Below, piece by piece: positions 13,745 through 16,413 of a stretch of DNA of 16,413 nt (position 1 is its first letter; each line of letters starts with the position of its first letter). The translations under genes were made by a program, and so were the position numbers. The stretch covers positions 1 to 16,413 of the forward strand of contig JAZNBV010000046.1 of NCBI GenBank assembly GCA_045587205.1, read 5' to 3'. The notes beneath the pieces were generated by a model that saw nothing but the letters and a program-made list of their open reading frames with translations, was not told where the DNA came from and did no database searches. This DNA comes from SIG78 sp045587205 (GTDB taxonomy: Bacteria > Verrucomicrobiota > Lentisphaeria > Victivallales > Victivallaceae).

Positions 13745-15934
13745 ATGAGTCAAATACAAGATAAATTCGGGGTTTTCTGGTATAATCAATCTGAAATCTG
13801 CGAATGGAGCGATGCCGATTTTGAGGAAAAAGCCCGGGAGTTCACCGAAACCGGGGTCAATATAGTTATGACTTTCAGCTGCACTCACTTCCGCTGGAGT
13901 TTTTACCCCTATTGGCATCAGATCAATGCGGCTCTGGCAAAAATGGTACGCGCCTGTCACAAGTACAATATCCGCGTGGTTGAACATCACAGTTCTACCT
14001 TGACCCACAATCCCCGCAGAAACGCCGATTGGGAAAGTTTGGAGCGGTCTATGAAAATCCGCAAAGGATCGCTGGATATGTTCCCCGGTTTGCGTGATCA
14101 TATTGCCAGCGGAGATCCGGAAATCCGCCCCGGAGTGCGTCTTTCGGACTGCCGTCAGATCGATGGTCGCAACGGCGATTATGTGACTACTGAATATAAA
14201 GGTTATGTGCATTGTTATAACAACGAAGCTTTTGTAGATGCCTATCTGGAGTCGCTGGAAAGAATGTACCGTACCACCGGAATCGACGGCATTATGACTG
14301 ATGATGTGCATTACTACGCAAACGGCAACTCCTGTGCCTGTCCGGCATGCCGCAAAAAGTTCAACGAAGAGACCGGCTATGATCTGCCGTCACCGTCAAA
14401 CTGGGCAGACTTTGCCGGTAATTATGATAATCCGGCATTTATGGCGTGGCAGCGTTTCCGCACAGAATCAACAGCCCGTTTTCAGCGTAAAGTAAGTGCT
14501 CATGCCGCCAGTCTGGGACTTAAAATGCTGCGGCCCAATTATCACACCAGTTGTTTCCAACGGATGCACACGGCGTATCCTTTTGAAAATGTCGGCGATC
14601 TGTGGAGCCACGTTTTTCAGGAAAACCGTTTTTCGTCAGTTATCCGGGCATCTTATCCGGCGTGGACCACCGATGCGGTACACCGTACAGCGATGGCGCG
14701 TAAACATTCCATTGATCCGATGAGTCTTTTTTATCCGGCACGACCAGATGATTATTACTTCTGCTGGGCACTTTCCCGAGCTTGGGAACATTTACTGATG
14801 GTCACTCCCGAAGGAGCTGATCTCAATAACGAAGAACAGCAATATTTGGAATACGAAAAAATCCACCGGCGTCTGGCTGGTAAAGCCGATCCGCTGGCGG
14901 AAGTAGCGTTTTATCTGCCGAGGGCATCATTTGACTATACACCAGACGGGCTGGAATCCGGCTCACGGCCTTTCTGCACCTGGATTCAAGCGGGCGTATT
15001 CTGCAATTTGCGTGAAACAGTCATTTTTGAAGATGATCCGCTGGAGAAGTATTTACAATATCCTCTGATTGTGTTAACTGGTGCCCGGATGCTGACCGAT
15101 GAAGCGTTGGAACGCTTTGCCGAATATTGCAGACGCGGTGGCAAACTCCTTATACACGGTGAATTCGGCATATTCAATCCCGACTGTACACGCCGGGAAC
15201 ATCCGGAAAAGGTCTTCAACTTCCAGGCAGATATAAATGGTCTGCACCAAGTGCCCGCCGGAACATTCCAGTGGCAGGGCGAAACGCTGACAATGCCCGA
15301 AGTAGAAGAAAGCTGTACTTTAAGCAATGTTGTTGGCGATGTAAAAGTCGTTGCCCGGGGCAGTGACGGATCGATTTATGCTGTAAGTGCAATGAACGGC
15401 AATCTGGTGTGGTTTGCCGGCGGCATCCGTTCACGTCATCCGGAAGCTGAACATTACGCTTTCTCAATCAATCGCTGGGGGGCAGATCCGTATAAAAAAG
15501 AAGTCGCACCGTATTTTGCTGCAGATTATCAGAAAAATGTTCCCGGCAGAATAATGGCTATGCTGCTGAATAACGATCAAGTTATCAGTTGTTCATCCGG
15601 AGATTATATGTTAACGGCGTTCCGTGATGAAGAAACCAACTGCTGCAATCTGCATATGGTTAATGTTGCCGGAGTGCTGGCTTGTCCGCCGGAAATGATC
15701 AGTCATGGCGATATATTTGTCAACTTTCTGAAAGATTCACCTAAAAATCAAACAGCTATTGAACTCAAATTCAAGCTGCCGGAAGGGGGGGGCGTCCCGG
15801 AAAAAGTTCGGGCATTTTCGCCGGAATTCTCCGGGAGTAAAGAGTTGTCTTACCGGCAAACCGGGAACAAGCTTTGTATAACAATCCCCCGCGGCTGCTT
15901 TGCCGGATATTTGCATATAAAAATAAATATCTGA
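13745..15934 (+). CDS. Putative GH-A-type glycoside hydrolase with GATase-like domain
   Basis: This 729-aa protein, last in the operon, has a TIM-barrel N-terminal half (about 5-400): FGVFWYNQSEICEW, TETGVNIVMTFS, NIRVVEHHSS, and a strand GIDGIMTDDVHYY (about 178-191) with Asp186/Asp187, followed by CACPACRKKF (Cys197, Cys199, Cys202). A GATase-like fold (about 435-480; YPLIVLTGARMLTDEALERF, then RRGGKLLIHGEFG) resembles the trimerisation domain of GH42 beta-galactosidases, and a beta-sandwich-like C-terminus ends the protein. Related groups are annotated as hypothetical glycosyl hydrolase 6 or as GH42- or fucosidase-like; I cannot assign the catalytic pair or family. No signal peptide. It starts 11 nt after the previous stop with a weak ribosome site. 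A run of eight G residues at 15785-15792 lies at residues 681-683. Confidence 0.7.
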   Translation: MSQIQDKFGVFWYNQSEICEWSDADFEEKAREFTETGVNIVMTFSCTHFRWSFYPYWHQINAALAKMVRACHKYNIRVVEHHSSTLTHNPRRNADWESLERSMKIRKGSLDMFPGLRDHIASGDPEIRPGVRLSDCRQIDGRNGDYVTTEYKGYVHCYNNEAFVDAYLESLERMYRTTGIDGIMTDDVHYYANGNSCACPACRKKFNEETGYDLPSPSNWADFAGNYDNPAFMAWQRFRTESTARFQRKVSAHAASLGLKMLRPNYHTSCFQRMHTAYPFENVGDLWSHVFQENRFSSVIRASYPAWTTDAVHRTAMARKHSIDPMSLFYPARPDDYYFCWALSRAWEHLLMVTPEGADLNNEEQQYLEYEKIHRRLAGKADPLAEVAFYLPRASFDYTPDGLESGSRPFCTWIQAGVFCNLRETVIFEDDPLEKYLQYPLIVLTGARMLTDEALERFAEYCRRGGKLLIHGEFGIFNPDCTRREHPEKVFNFQADINGLHQVPAGTFQWQGETLTMPEVEESCTLSNVVGDVKVVARGSDGSIYAVSAMNGNLVWFAGGIRSRHPEAEHYAFSINRWGADPYKKEVAPYFAADYQKNVPGRIMAMLLNNDQVISCSSGDYMLTAFRDEETNCCNLHMVNVAGVLACPPEMISHGDIFVNFLKDSPKNQTAIELKFKLPEGGGVPEKVRAFSPEFSGSKELSYRQTGNKLCITIPRGCFAGYLHIKINI

Positions 15935-15957
15935 CTGGACCAATATCAAGATATGTC

Positions 15958-16011
15958 AAATGGAATATTGTTGCAAGTTTTACGATGCACCAATATTCCA
16001 TTTATTTTTTT
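15958..16011 (+). terminator. Rho-independent terminator of the six-gene glycan operon
   Basis: AAATGGAATATTG (15958-15970) pairs perfectly with CAATATTCCATTT (15991-16003); a small TGCA/TGCA pairing lies inside the loop (15972-15975 with 15986-15989). After one A, seven T residues (16005-16011) complete a classic terminator 24 nt after the last stop codon. No comparable structure was seen within the operon. Confidence 0.85.
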
Positions 16012-16339
16012 CAATATCAGTTGGCAATACTTAAAAATCCATAGAATCAACACTATATTTTTATGTTTGCCATAAACGAACCTTTTATCCCCCGATGATA
16101 ACTCCTGATGCTTGTTGCTGTAAAATAGCATTTTATCAACTAACCGTGCGTAAGTAAAGATTGGTTGCCTTGCGTTACCCGGGCTGATACATCGCAAGAT
16201 TCGGGACAATAACAAAATTTTAAATATCAAGATTATATAATCGATATCAAACTGTGAAAAAACTATTTTCTTAACGCTCTGTTCCCAACACGGGTAGGTC
16301 AATAAAAGGCTATATGATTAACTTTTGTATTTGACTTTT
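16012..16339. other. AT-rich intergenic region, no gene recognised
   Basis: About 330 nt with no convincing coding sequence, tRNA or rRNA. A small hairpin TAAAAT-AGC-ATTTTA occurs near 16121-16136. A 118-codon minus-strand frame (15946-16302) crosses the operon terminator and was rejected as a gene. I see no clear promoter for a gene beyond the right edge. Confidence 0.4.
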
Positions 16340-16413
16340 TAAAAACTTGAATGGCATTTATCTATTTGCAAAGCAAATAAATAAATGCGGGGAAAAGGTT
16401 TGGAAAAAAGGGG
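16340..16413. repeat. Hairpin repeat element, copy 2 (cut by the right edge)
   Basis: GCATTTAT (16354-16361) pairs with ATAAATGC (16381-16388), and TATTTGC (16363-16369) pairs with GCAAATA (16373-16379) around loop AAA, with one mismatch between the stems. The right flank carries AAAAGGTTTG and an A-run, and the left flank ACTTGAATGGCAT resembles ACCTGAAAGGCAC of copy 1 (5828-5900). Stem bases differ in a compensating way (GCAC/GTGC against GCAT/ATGC; TTTT/AAAA against TTAT/ATAA). The element may continue past the window. Confidence 0.55.

Noticed and set aside
15946..16302. 118-codon minus-strand open frame after the glycan operon
   Set aside because: Runs through the operon terminator, has low-complexity composition and no recognisable motif.
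1..16413. Search for CRISPR arrays, tRNA or rRNA genes, transposases, integrases, SusC/SusD and sulfatases
   Set aside because: No regularly spaced repeats, RNA-gene motifs or proteins of these families were seen in the window.

Overview
The window looks like a piece of a Lentisphaerota (Victivallales-like) genome, possibly from a gut metagenome. This is inferred from gene families, not from a marker gene. Two prepilin-like proteins carry the N-terminal FTLIELLVV segment and the C-terminal H-X9-DG motif expanded in Lentisphaerae, Planctomycetes and Verrucomicrobia. They sit beside carbohydrate-active enzymes, and no SusC/SusD pair is present. DUF4838 and PF05426-type proteins fit the same phyla. 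GC content is moderate and coding is dense, with short spacers inside operons.

Layout. (1) Positions 3-719 hold the 3' part of a prepilin-like gene cut by the left edge; its leader contains three 8-bp tandem repeats and a perfect 10-bp inverted repeat. (2) Positions 885-5759 hold a three-gene + strand operon: a Gfo/Idh/MocA dehydrogenase, a GH2 glycosidase and a PHP-domain hydrolase. (3) Positions 5760-6425 are a convergent intergenic region with a long hairpin repeat, an open frame lacking a start codon, a good minus-strand terminator and a structured element. (4) Positions 6426-7217 (minus) encode an AraC-family regulator, divergent from the next operon. (5) Positions 7374-15934 hold a six-gene + strand operon with 6-27 nt spacers, closed by a strong terminator at 15958-16011: prepilin-like protein, two-domain GNAT-like acyltransferase, PL5/PF05426 alginate-lyase-like protein, SGNH esterase, secreted DUF4838 protein with CBM-like tail, and a GH-A-type glycosidase with a GATase-like domain. 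(6) Positions 16012-16413 are AT-rich and non-coding, ending in a second copy of the hairpin repeat.

How the genes may work together (inference). The second operon resembles a regulated locus for an acidic, probably acylated glycan. The DUF4838 protein and the prepilin would act outside the cytoplasm; the lyase-like, esterase and glycosidase proteins have no signal peptide and would finish degradation inside. The first operon (GH2, sugar dehydrogenase, PHP hydrolase) looks like a second intracellular glycoside-processing unit. No transporter is encoded here. The recurring pairing of a prepilin with a glycan-enzyme operon is the most system-like feature: the prepilins could be substrate-specific surface adaptors, which is unproven.
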